Source: JAIVGV01 sp045807785 (GTDB taxonomy: Bacteria > Acidobacteriota > Blastocatellia > Pyrinomonadales > Pyrinomonadaceae). From it: DNA of 15,709 nt. The stretch is from the NCBI GenBank assembly GCA_045807785.1, contig JBJMGS010000184.1, forward strand, positions 1 to 15,709, given 5' to 3'. How positions within the stretch are numbered: position 1 is the stretch's first letter; every line of letters begins with the position of its first letter. Position numbers and translations under genes: made by a program. The notes beneath the pieces are model-generated. The model was not told where the DNA came from and did not search any database. It was given only the letters and a program-made list of their open reading frames with translations. Shown piece by piece: positions 1-6,202 of this stretch.

Positions 1-38
1 CTTTCTGTTCATGATGTTGGATTAGCCGGTCAGTACGC

Positions 39-332
39 TTACGCGTTGCCGCCGCCGGATGCCGCCTGCCCCTGAGACTGAGAGCCGCCCTGCTGTTGTC
101 CGAGGTGCTTCGCGAGCAGGCGTTTTGCCTCATCGGCGCGCCGCCCGTTCTCCTGCTTGAGGTTGCGGAAGAACTGGATGATCTCCTGATCGCCCGTGGC
201 TTCGGCGTCGGCGATGTAGCGCGCTTCGGTCTCGGCACCTTGCAGCGCGTGGTAGATGCTGCTCACGAGGTTGTAGGCGATGTCGGGCGTTCCCGTATGG
301 CCCTTGCTCTTCTCGTTTTGGTTCGCGGACAT
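39..332 (-). CDS. Small helical protein, ferritin-like fragment, unknown function
   Basis: A 97-residue protein that I cannot name with certainty. Residues about 17-77 look like two amphipathic helices (YNLVSSIYHALQGAE and then DAEATGDQEIIQFFRNLKQ), rich in Glu, Ala and Gln. This resembles the first half of a ferritin-like bundle and small conserved proteins with a YNLVS..YHALQ motif that I recall from cyanobacteria and other phyla. The tail from residue 78 is a low-complexity Gln/Gly/Ser segment, probably disordered. There is no signal peptide or membrane span, so it is likely cytoplasmic. The start is well supported: a GGGAGG site lies about 8 bases upstream of the ATG, and a plausible promoter lies further up. 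It stands alone on its strand. The reading frame is convincing; the function is not known, and a stress or iron-related role is only a guess. Confidence 0.8.
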   Translation of the reverse strand: MSANQNEKSKGHTGTPDIAYNLVSSIYHALQGAETEARYIADAEATGDQEIIQFFRNLKQENGRRADEAKRLLAKHLGQQQGGSQSQGQAASGGGNA

Positions 333-398
333 AATTCTGCCTCCCTGTTATGTAACAACGAAAACACGCGGGGGTGACTTCGAGGGGAACTCGTGCGG

Positions 399-427
399 AT
401 TGTAGAAACGACGCCCGACGAAAGCAA
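399..427 (-). promoter_or_regulatory. Putative sigma70-type promoter of the small helical protein
   Basis: Read on the minus strand: TTGCTT (427-422), a 17-base spacer, then TACAAT (404-399). The -10 box matches consensus at 5 of 6 positions and the -35 at 3 of 6. The start codon is at 332, giving a leader of roughly 60 bases that ends in a strong GGGAGG ribosome site. The rest of the gap up to 631 holds no open gene I can support and no clear terminator for the dehydrogenase that ends at 632. Confidence 0.4.
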
Positions 428-631
428 GCAGACGCGCGGGCGGCGCGGCTCGCCTCGTCCACGCTTCTCCGGGTTGGACGACGGCGCAGACCGAATGAAT
501 CGTTATGACGCCGTGTTGTAAATCTCTCTCAATTTATGGTTGGGAGCACGATGGCTTCTTCCCGCCGCCCACTTTGGTATAAAGCCAATGACCGGCTGCC
601 TGCCGGAGATAATGATGTGTTGTGGCGATGC

Positions 632-1597
632 TCACAAAGTTATGACTACTTTTCCTCGCGCGTGCCCTTCTTCCAGATACCGAAAAGCCTCGGGAACCTC
701 ACTCAAGCTATAACGCCTGTCGATGACCGGCATCACCTTTCCGGCCTCCATGAGGTCGCGCATGATGGTTAGGTCCTCCTTGTTCAATCTCGCAATCAAC
801 ATGACCAGCTTCTGGCTCACGAACGGTGATAGCGCAAGCGCCTTGATCGAAGGAGCTAGAATACCGATCATCCACTGACTATGCGGTGCTCCGACGATGA
901 CGTATCTCCCCTTGGGATGAAGGACACGCCTGCAAGCTGACAACGAATGGTTTACCACACAGTCGAGAATCAGGTCGTAACGCCCGGTGCCTTTGGTGAA
1001 ATCCTCCTGGGTGTAATCAATGACCTGATCCGCGCCGAGGGATCGCACCATCTCCACATTCCTCGTACTGCATACGCCGGTCACTTCCGCGCCGAACGAC
1101 TTGGCGATCTGCACGGCGAACGTGCCCACGCCGCCCGCCGCGCCGTTGATCAAGACCTTCTGCCCCGCCCTCATCTGCCCCTTGTCGCGCAGACCTTGTA
1201 ACGCGGTGAGCGCCGCCACAGGTACGGAAGCCGCTTGCTCGAGCGTCACGTTGTCGGGCTTGGTGACCAATTTTGACTCGGAAGCACAGGCATACTCGGC
1301 AAAAGCCCCGCGGCCCGCGCCGAAGACCTCGTCGCCCGGTCTGAACTGCGTGACGTGCCGGCCCACCGCTTCAACCTCGCCAGCGACATCAACGCCCAAT
1401 CGCCTGTCCTTCGGTTGGCGCAGCCCCGTCATCATGCGAACCGTGTACGGCTGGCCCCGGAAGCTTCGGTCAACCGGATTGACGGCAGCCGCGCGGACTC
1501 TGATCAAGACTTCATCGTCCGCGGGGGTCGGCTTTTCGATCTCTTCACACTTGAGAACGTCGGGTGCGCCGTAGTTGTCATAGACGATTGCTTTCAT
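632..1597 (-). CDS. NAD(P)-dependent alcohol dehydrogenase / quinone oxidoreductase family protein (MDR, zinc-free)
   Basis: A 321-residue medium-chain dehydrogenase/reductase. The GroES-like N-terminal domain spans about residues 1-125 (MKAIVYDNYGAPDVL opening, AAAVNPVDRSFRGQ, GVDVAGEVEAVG at 68-79). The Rossmann domain follows, with the nucleotide-binding loop NGAAGGVG at 151-158 and the AVQIAKSFGAEV helix after it. The catalytic and structural zinc cysteines of classical alcohol dehydrogenases are absent, which places it with the NADPH:quinone reductase / zeta-crystallin branch. It should reduce a quinone, enal or similar carbonyl in the cytoplasm; the substrate cannot be read from sequence. 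It lies 78 bp downstream of the secreted lipocalin-like gene on the same strand and is probably co-transcribed with it. The start ATG has only a weak GAG site. Family call firm; substrate unknown. Confidence 0.9.
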   Translation of the reverse strand: MKAIVYDNYGAPDVLKCEEIEKPTPADDEVLIRVRAAAVNPVDRSFRGQPYTVRMMTGLRQPKDRRLGVDVAGEVEAVGRHVTQFRPGDEVFGAGRGAFAEYACASESKLVTKPDNVTLEQAASVPVAALTALQGLRDKGQMRAGQKVLINGAAGGVGTFAVQIAKSFGAEVTGVCSTRNVEMVRSLGADQVIDYTQEDFTKGTGRYDLILDCVVNHSLSACRRVLHPKGRYVIVGAPHSQWMIGILAPSIKALALSPFVSQKLVMLIARLNKEDLTIMRDLMEAGKVMPVIDRRYSLSEVPEAFRYLEEGHARGKVVITL

Positions 1598-1675
1598 AGA
1601 TCGCTCGGAAGCCCGCGGCCCCTTTCAATCACACCTGACGGCCGCCGCGGCCGCGGAAGGCGTGTGACGCACGTG

Positions 1676-2317
1676 TCATTTCTTCCGCGTGAACTCGACG
1701 GGGGGCGTCTGGAGTTGCCTGCCGTCGGGGAGCACGTAAGCCCAGGCTTCGGTGTGGTGGTCGGCGTCGATCATGCCTAACACCGCGCGGCTCATGTAGC
1801 CCTTCTGCGTGCTGCCGGAGATGTCTACGAAAGTGAAGTCGATGGTCTTGCCGTCTGGCGACATCTTGCCCCCCATGCGTGGACGGTTTCCGGCGTCGCA
1901 GTAGTGGGTCAGGAGCAGGCGTTCGCCCTCCACGTAAAACACCGTGATGGGATCGTCTGGCCTTCCCGCCCCGGTGACCTCGTGGAGGACTGCGTTCCCT
2001 GTGGAAGTCACGCGGATCGTGAGGTTGACGGTCCCAATGCCCATGACGCTGCCTTGCCACGACCCCGCCAGAGTCTTCAACCTCTCGAAAGCTTTTTGCG
2101 CGTCGGTCTGTGCGGGGGCCGCCGCCGCGGGGTGCGACATCTGAGCGACGGCTGTCCCTTGCCCTAAGGGCACAAAAAGACAGAGCAGAAGTGCCGGCAG
2201 AAGTATTGGCATTCGCCCGCCGAACCGCTTGAAGAGCCGAGCACTTCGATGGTTAACCTGACCGTGAGATTCTCTACGCCCTACATGGGTTTGAGCAACG
2301 TTGACTGTAGCTTGCAT
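1676..2317 (-). CDS. Secreted lipocalin-like hypothetical protein
   Basis: A 213-residue protein of unknown function. I chose the ATG at 2317 because AAAGGAAAAG lies just upstream of it; the frame stays open to 2458 but that extension has no ribosome site. A Sec-type signal lies at about residues 36-59: a hydrophobic core (PILLPALLLCLFVPLG) ending in TAVAQ. The preceding 35 basic residues make an unusually long n-region, so Met36 could be the true start. The mature part has a LAGSWQG motif at 83-89, then strand-rich sequence with TVNLTIRVTSTGNAVLHE and MSPDGKTIDFTFVD. This pattern resembles DUF1579-like or lipocalin-like small beta-barrels. It is exported, probably periplasmic. It is divergent from the AraC-type regulator and precedes the dehydrogenase, so regulator control is plausible. 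Confidence 0.75.
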   Translation of the reverse strand: MQATVNVAQTHVGRRESHGQVNHRSARLFKRFGGRMPILLPALLLCLFVPLGQGTAVAQMSHPAAAAPAQTDAQKAFERLKTLAGSWQGSVMGIGTVNLTIRVTSTGNAVLHEVTGAGRPDDPITVFYVEGERLLLTHYCDAGNRPRMGGKMSPDGKTIDFTFVDISGSTQKGYMSRAVLGMIDADHHTEAWAYVLPDGRQLQTPPVEFTRKK

Positions 2318-2399
2318 TTTCTTTTCCTTTCGGTTTGAGTTGAACTTTCCATGAACGACCGTCGAACACCGGTCTGAGTTGCTAATGGTCTGTGTTAAT

Positions 2400-2416
2400 T
2401 CGCAGGACTCCTGCGA
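2400..2416. promoter_or_regulatory. 17-bp palindrome, candidate operator in the divergent promoter region
   Basis: TCGCAGGA (2400-2407), one central C, then TCCTGCGA (2409-2416): a perfect 8-bp inverted repeat. It sits 83 bp from the secreted-protein start and 99 bp from the regulator start, a typical operator position. AraC-family proteins more often bind direct repeats, so the binder is uncertain. Confidence 0.4.
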
Positions 2417-2499
2417 CCACGATGTTAATACGGCAATCCTCACGATGCCGGAAACCAATAGACATGACGCCGCGTATCAAAAACATGGCTGTAGGTTGC

Positions 2500-2505
2500 A
2501 AGGAG
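2500..2505 (+). promoter_or_regulatory. Ribosome binding site that fixes the GTG start of the AraC-type regulator
   Basis: AAGGAG lies 10 bases upstream of the GTG at 2516. It supports this non-ATG start over internal Met codons, because translation from the GTG includes the whole N-terminal effector domain. Confidence 0.6.
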
Positions 2506-2515
2506 TTACCAGCAG

Positions 2516-3550
2516 GTGCCTAACCCGACCATTGCCGCAGGCTATCCCAAAGCCCTACTGGATTTCGCTGTTTCGAGAGGCGCTGATCGCCAGACGCTCG
2601 CCGCGCGCTCGCAGCTTCGTCCTGAAGACCTTAACGATCAGGATCATCGCATTCCTTTGGCGAACTACCTGGCGCTGATGAAGGCGGGCATCGAGTTGAC
2701 GGGCGAGCCTGCGCTCGCGTTGCTCTTCGGCGAGGCGGTCATGTTGCCGGACATCTCAATCGTGGGGCTGATCGGCATGACCGTCGAAACCGTGGAGGAG
2801 GGGCAACGGCAGTTGAATCGCTATGCGCGTCTGACGCTCGACGAGGATGACGGCAAAACTTCGGATCATCTTGAACTCACCCACGAGGGCGACAAGGTCT
2901 GGTTAAAAGCCACGAGCGAAGCCTACGTCAATCACCCGCTGCTCACGGAATCCGGCTTCGCGCGGAGCGTCTGCGGTGTGCGGGCAATGGCTCGCACTAC
3001 TCTCGGCATCACCAACTGGCCTTACCCGAAAGCCATCCACTTCACTCACGCGGAGCCGAGCTACCGCGCCGAATACGACCGCATCTTCGGCGTGCCACTC
3101 GTCTTCGGCAGCCACATGAACGCGCTGTTGATGGATGAAGCGTTCCTGTCCATCAGGCGGCCGCCGACTAATCGCTACGTCTTCGGCTTGCTGAGCGCAC
3201 GTGCGGAGGCACTGCTCAAGAGTTTGGAGAACTCGAAATCCACCCGCGGCCGCGTCGAGAGTCTGCTGCTGCCCGTCCTGCACACCGGCGAAGCGAGCGT
3301 GGAGATGATCGCCCGCAAACTAGGCGTCAGCCGCCAGACGCTTTTCCGCAAGCTGAAAGCCGAGGGCGTGACCTTCGAGCAGGTGCTCGACGGATTGCGC
3401 CACCGGATGGCACTCGACTACTTGAGCGGAAGGAAGGTCTCGGTGAACGAGACCGCCTACCTGGTGGGGTTCTCCGATCCGGCCTCATTCTCGCGCGCCT
3501 TCAAGCGTTGGACGGGAGCCAGCCCGCGCATGATGCGCATGAAAGATTAG
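2516..3550 (+). CDS. AraC-family transcriptional regulator (OruR/ArgR-like, arabinose-binding-type N-domain)
   Basis: A 344-residue regulator beginning with GTG. Residues about 15-205 form the effector domain of the AraC subgroup with an Arabinose_bd-type N-terminus; the segment HFTHAEPSYRAEYDRIFGVP (176-195) is characteristic. Residues about 248-341 are the AraC DNA-binding domain with two helix-turn-helix units: SVEMIARKLGVSRQTLFRKL (261-280), and the second in VNETAYLVGFSDPASFSRAF (310-329), followed by the usual RWTGASPRMMR ending. The length is normal for the subgroup. It is divergent from the secreted protein and the dehydrogenase and probably controls them, with a 17-bp palindrome between. 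A perfect 36-bp palindrome lies 31 bp after its stop. The ligand is unknown. Confidence 0.93.
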   Translation: MPNPTIAAGYPKALLDFAVSRGADRQTLAARSQLRPEDLNDQDHRIPLANYLALMKAGIELTGEPALALLFGEAVMLPDISIVGLIGMTVETVEEGQRQLNRYARLTLDEDDGKTSDHLELTHEGDKVWLKATSEAYVNHPLLTESGFARSVCGVRAMARTTLGITNWPYPKAIHFTHAEPSYRAEYDRIFGVPLVFGSHMNALLMDEAFLSIRRPPTNRYVFGLLSARAEALLKSLENSKSTRGRVESLLLPVLHTGEASVEMIARKLGVSRQTLFRKLKAEGVTFEQVLDGLRHRMALDYLSGRKVSVNETAYLVGFSDPASFSRAFKRWTGASPRMMRMKD

Positions 3551-3581
3551 CGCACGTTCCGGTTGCCCCTCTGGTCGAAAT

Positions 3582-3617
3582 AAGCCGCGCTACGGAGTTA
3601 ACTCCGTAGCGCGGCTT
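3582..3617. terminator. Perfect 36-bp palindrome, probable bidirectional stem-loop after the regulator gene
   Basis: AAGCCGCGCTACGGAGTT is followed directly by its exact reverse complement (3582-3599 and 3600-3617). RNA from either strand could fold into a GC-rich stem with a tiny loop. No T-run follows on either side, so it is not a classic intrinsic terminator. Its place between the plus-strand regulator and the minus-strand tRNA suits a two-way stop or RNA-stabilising hairpin. Confidence 0.5.
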
Positions 3618-3661
3618 CAGGCTCAAACCATGTGTGGCTGTCAGTTGTTGATGTGATTCAG

Positions 3662-3744
3662 TACCGGGGGCGGGACTCGAACCCGCACGACCTTACGGTC
3701 AACGGATTTTAAGTCCGTTGCGTCTGCCATTTCGCCACCCCGGC
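3662..3744 (-). tRNA. tRNA-Leu (anticodon UAA)
   Basis: Read on the minus strand from 3744, the sequence folds as a tRNA with a long variable arm. The acceptor strands are GCCGGGG (3744-3738) and CCCCGGT (3669-3663), with a G1-U72 wobble and discriminator A at 3662. The anticodon stem ACGGA/TCCGT encloses the loop CTTAAAA, so the anticodon is TAA. The T arm carries GGTTCGAGTCC. The variable stem (ACCGTAAGGT) marks a type II tRNA, which fits leucine. The 3' CCA is not encoded and must be added after transcription. No direct repeat of the 3' end was noticed nearby, so there is no sign that it has served as an integration site. Confidence 0.95.
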
Positions 3745-3755
3745 ATCATGTGCGG

Positions 3756-3785
3756 AAGATATCATGCCCGCAACGCGCGCTCCAA
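3756..3785 (-). promoter_or_regulatory. Putative promoter of tRNA-Leu
   Basis: On the minus strand: TTGGAG (3785-3780), an 18-base spacer, then TATCTT (3761-3756). The -10 box lies 11 bases before the mature tRNA 5' end, leaving only a very short leader. Both boxes are imperfect. Confidence 0.3.
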
Positions 3786-3789
3786 CTTC

Positions 3790-3819
3790 TTCACAGTCGC
3801 TTGCGGCGGGTGCTAAACT
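3790..3819 (+). promoter_or_regulatory. Putative promoter of the Fur-family regulator
   Basis: TTCACA (3790-3795), an 18-base spacer, then TAAACT (3814-3819) with TGC directly before it as an extended -10. The ATG is at 3862. It is back to back with the proposed tRNA promoter. No clear Fur box was recognised nearby. Confidence 0.4.
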
Positions 3820-3861
3820 AGCGCCATCACGACAGCGATATTGGCGGCACGACAACAGACT

Positions 3862-4377
3862 ATGAAAGAAGCGACGAGCGAAGAGCAGGAGGTTTTCCTG
3901 CGGCACATCCAGAGCGCGGGCTTGAAGCGGACGGCGCAGCGCGACCTGATCCTCGACGTGTTTCTACGCACCGAGGAGCACCTCTCCAGCGAAGACCTCT
4001 ACAGCCTCGTCAAGCGCGAAGACCCCTCCATCGGGCAGACGACCGTCTATCGCACGCTCAAACTCCTGACCGACGCTGGCCTGGCGCGCGAGGTGCGCTT
4101 CGGCGACGGGCGCACGCGCTACGAGCATAACTACAAACACCCGCACCACGATCACATGATCTGCACCGAGTGCGGCAAGACCATCGAGTTCTTCTCCGCC
4201 GACCTGGAAAAGTTGCAGGACAAGATCGCCGCCCGCCACAAGTTCGAGATCACGCACCACACCCTGCGCATGTTCGGCTACTGTGAGGACTGCCGCCGCG
4301 TCGCCTCAACGCAGGAGAAGGAAGTCACCGCCGCAGAGCCGCGCATGCGCTTCGCCTCCGCGCCTGGCACGAGCTGA
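3862..4377 (+). CDS. Fur-family metal-responsive transcriptional repressor (Fur/PerR type)
   Basis: A 171-residue DNA-binding repressor. The winged-helix domain covers about residues 12-85 (AGLKRTAQRDLILDVF, then QTTVYRTLKLLTDAGL as the recognition region at 59-74). The dimerisation and metal domain follows: the regulatory cluster KHPHHDHMIC (92-101) and two CxxC pairs, C101/C104 and C141/C144, for the structural zinc. The tail after residue 148 is extra and probably flexible. It should repress iron or oxidative-stress genes when loaded with metal; Fur, PerR and Zur cannot be told apart safely here. I prefer the ATG at 3862 to the in-frame TTG at 3841, although neither has a clear ribosome site. 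It is followed after 5 bp by an inverted heptad-repeat element, so it may be transcribed separately from the ferredoxin. Confidence 0.92.
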   Translation: MKEATSEEQEVFLRHIQSAGLKRTAQRDLILDVFLRTEEHLSSEDLYSLVKREDPSIGQTTVYRTLKLLTDAGLAREVRFGDGRTRYEHNYKHPHHDHMICTECGKTIEFFSADLEKLQDKIAARHKFEITHHTLRMFGYCEDCRRVASTQEKEVTAAEPRMRFASAPGTS

Positions 4378-4382
4378 TTCAA

Positions 4383-4466
4383 TTGCCGATTGTGGATTTC
4401 GGATTGCGGATTGGAAGAAGAGAAACTATCTTTAATCCGCAACCTGCAATCTGCCATCCGCAATCG
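4383..4466. repeat. Inverted heptad-repeat element 1 (TTGCGGA type)
   Basis: Left arm, period 7: TTGCCGA, TTGTGGA, TTTCGGA, TTGCGGA, TTGGAAG (4383-4417). Spacer of 18 bases. Right arm, period 7 on the opposite strand: TCCGCAA, CCTGCAA, TCTGCCA, TCCGCAA (4436-4463) plus TCG. The arms are imperfect reverse complements. The element begins 5 bp after the fur-like stop and ends 16 bp before the ferredoxin ATG, leaving room only for that gene's GAGGGGG ribosome site. The frame of the ferredoxin runs backwards through it to 4390, which would give a false N-terminal extension. Confidence 0.8.
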
Positions 4467-4482
4467 TTCGAGGGGGTTTGTG

Positions 4483-5064
4483 ATGAGCGTCAATGTTGAA
4501 TTCACGCCCGACGGCCAGCACGGCGTCGTCGCCGAAGGGACTTACCTCTGGGACGCGGCGAAGCGTCTGGGCGTGCGTCTGCCCGCCGAGTGTGAGGGGC
4601 GCGGCGAGTGCGATACCTGCACCGTCTTCGTCCGAGAAGGCGCGACGCTGCTCTCTTCGCTGACCGACGCCGAGCGCACGCGGCTCAGCCCAGAGAGGCT
4701 CGCGGCGGGCGAGCGGCTCGCGTGCCAGGCGAAGGTCGAGCGCGCCGGAGAACTCGTCCTGCGTCCCGTCCCCCAGCCTGAGCCCGCGCCGGCGAACGCC
4801 GAGCCGTCGAAGACCCTGAGCAAAGAGTTTCGCGACATGACACTGCAAGAGAAGTTCGCGACGCTCGCCGAGCTGGAGATCATCGCCGTCACGCAGACCT
4901 TCCGCGCCATCGGCGACCTCTCCAACGGCTTGCTCGAAAAGGGCATTGACTCCATCGTGGGTCTCGGTCGCGCGCGCGCGCGCCGCGAGCGACAGGCGCA
5001 CCGCCCGCCGGAGCACGTCGGCGCCGCGGGCACGAAGGGCGAGCCGAACAAAGCGACGCCCTGA
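4483..5064 (+). CDS. [2Fe-2S] ferredoxin with C-terminal extension
   Basis: A 193-residue electron carrier. The first ~95 residues are a plant/adrenodoxin-type ferredoxin fold: cluster ligands C37, C43, C46 (CEGRGECDTC) and C81 (ERLACQAKV). The Cx5C spacing is nearer to adrenodoxin than to plant ferredoxins. A Pro/Ala-rich linker (about 95-110) leads to a second segment, MTLQEKFATLAELEIIAVTQ onward, that looks like amphipathic helices, then a basic tail rich in Arg. That segment does not match a ferredoxin and may dock a partner. I chose the ATG at 4483, preceded by GAGGGGG, over the upstream in-frame codon at 4390, which lies in repeat DNA. Cytoplasmic; redox partners unknown, and the following peptidase offers no clue. 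Confidence 0.88.
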   Translation: MSVNVEFTPDGQHGVVAEGTYLWDAAKRLGVRLPAECEGRGECDTCTVFVREGATLLSSLTDAERTRLSPERLAAGERLACQAKVERAGELVLRPVPQPEPAPANAEPSKTLSKEFRDMTLQEKFATLAELEIIAVTQTFRAIGDLSNGLLEKGIDSIVGLGRARARRERQAHRPPEHVGAAGTKGEPNKATP

Positions 5065-5123
5065 CGCGCGCAGTCTCTCGCTTGATGATTTCGCGACGCG
5101 AAGGCGCGCGCCAACTCCAAACT

Positions 5124-6170
5124 ATGAAGGCTCTGCGAATCAACCAACGCCCGCGCAGCGTGTCGCTGTGCTGTCACGCGTTTATCATGCCCGCACTCTT
5201 CGCCCTCGCGCTCGCCGGGTGTCAGAACAACTCCGGCAGCGGCGACGCGCACGCCGACGCGCCGTCGAATTCCGTGAACTCTGTCTCGGCTGACCCCGCG
5301 CCCGCGCGCCCGGCCTTCGATGGCGAACGCGCCTTCGAGCACGTCCGCAAGATGGTCGAGATGGGGCCGCGCCCCGCAGGCTCGGCTGAGCTGGCACGCA
5401 CGCGCGAGTACCTCATGGGCGAGTTGCAGTCAGGTGGGTTGAAAGTCTCGACCGATGAGTGGGAGGCGCAGACGCCCGTGGGCGCGCGCAAGATGGTCAA
5501 CATCATCGCTGAGATTCCCGGTAAATCTTCTGACGTGATCTTGATCGCCAGCCACTACGACACGAAGCCGTTCAAGGAGTTCAAATTCGTCGGCGCCAAC
5601 GACGGCGGCTCGTCCACCGGCACGCTCGTCGAGATCGCGCGCTCCCTCGCCGCCACCAAGCAGCAGCCCGCGCTCACCTACTGGTTCGTCTTCTTCGACG
5701 GCGAAGAGGCTTTCTGCGAGGGCTGGGATCAGTGCAAGACGCCGGACGGGCAGCCCGACAACACCTACGGCAGCCGCCGCTTCGTCGCGCGCATGAAGAA
5801 GCAGAATCAGCTCTCGCGCGTGCGCGCCATGATCCTGCTCGACATGATGGGCTACAAGAATCTGACGCTCGCGCGCGACGACATGGGCACGCGCTGGCTC
5901 GAAGACATCATCTGGCAGACCGGCAAAGACCTCGGCTACGGCTCGACCTTCGTCGAAGGCGAGGAGGGCGTCGGCGGCGACGACCACGCGCCGTTCCTCG
6001 AAGCGGGCATCTATGCCTGCGATCTCATCCAGCTCAACAAGTACCCCTACTGGCACCGCCCCGAAGACACGCTCGACAAAATCTCCCCCAAGAGCTTGCA
6101 GATCGTCGGCGAGACCGTCATCGCCAGCCTCCCCCGCATCGAGCGCAACGTCGCACGCAAGCCGTCGTAA
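5124..6170 (+). CDS. M28-family peptidase / glutaminyl-peptide cyclotransferase-like lipoprotein
   Basis: A 348-residue exported protein. The N-terminus is a lipoprotein signal: basic n-region, hydrophobic core, and lipobox LAGC with the lipidated Cys at 33. A Ser/Asn/Pro linker follows (34-65). The catalytic domain has the M28 zinc set: H144 in SHYDTK, D160 in VGANDGGSSTG, E194/E195 in FFDGEEAF, D240 in ILLDMMG and H311 in YWHRPEDTLDK. The VGANDGGSS, FFDGEEAF and YGSRRF segments resemble glutaminyl cyclases more than typical aminopeptidases, so it may either cyclise N-terminal Gln or trim peptides. It is probably anchored to a membrane facing the periplasm. Start choice is uncertain: ATG 5085 and 5187 are alternatives, and no candidate has a good ribosome site. 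It follows the ferredoxin by 59 bp and precedes the dehydrogenase by 32 bp. Confidence 0.88.
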   Translation: MKALRINQRPRSVSLCCHAFIMPALFALALAGCQNNSGSGDAHADAPSNSVNSVSADPAPARPAFDGERAFEHVRKMVEMGPRPAGSAELARTREYLMGELQSGGLKVSTDEWEAQTPVGARKMVNIIAEIPGKSSDVILIASHYDTKPFKEFKFVGANDGGSSTGTLVEIARSLAATKQQPALTYWFVFFDGEEAFCEGWDQCKTPDGQPDNTYGSRRFVARMKKQNQLSRVRAMILLDMMGYKNLTLARDDMGTRWLEDIIWQTGKDLGYGSTFVEGEEGVGGDDHAPFLEAGIYACDLIQLNKYPYWHRPEDTLDKISPKSLQIVGETVIASLPRIERNVARKPS

Positions 6171-6202
6171 GACGCGCGCCCGGTATCTTTAAGTTAATCG
6201 AG

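Noticed and set aside
1101..1574. Plus-strand open frames opposite the dehydrogenase
   Set aside because: Shadow frames of a clear MDR gene on the minus strand; no ribosome site or recognisable domain.
3662..3744. tRNA-Leu as the attachment site of a genomic island covering 39-3550
   Set aside because: No integrase, no direct repeat of the tRNA 3' end and no phage gene were seen; the tRNA is intact.
5732..6202. In-frame 5' extension of the dehydrogenase into the M28 gene
   Set aside because: The extension overlaps the catalytic part of the M28 gene in another frame and translates to Arg/His-rich sequence; MSERIVKRIAVIPGDG at 6203 is the normal family start.
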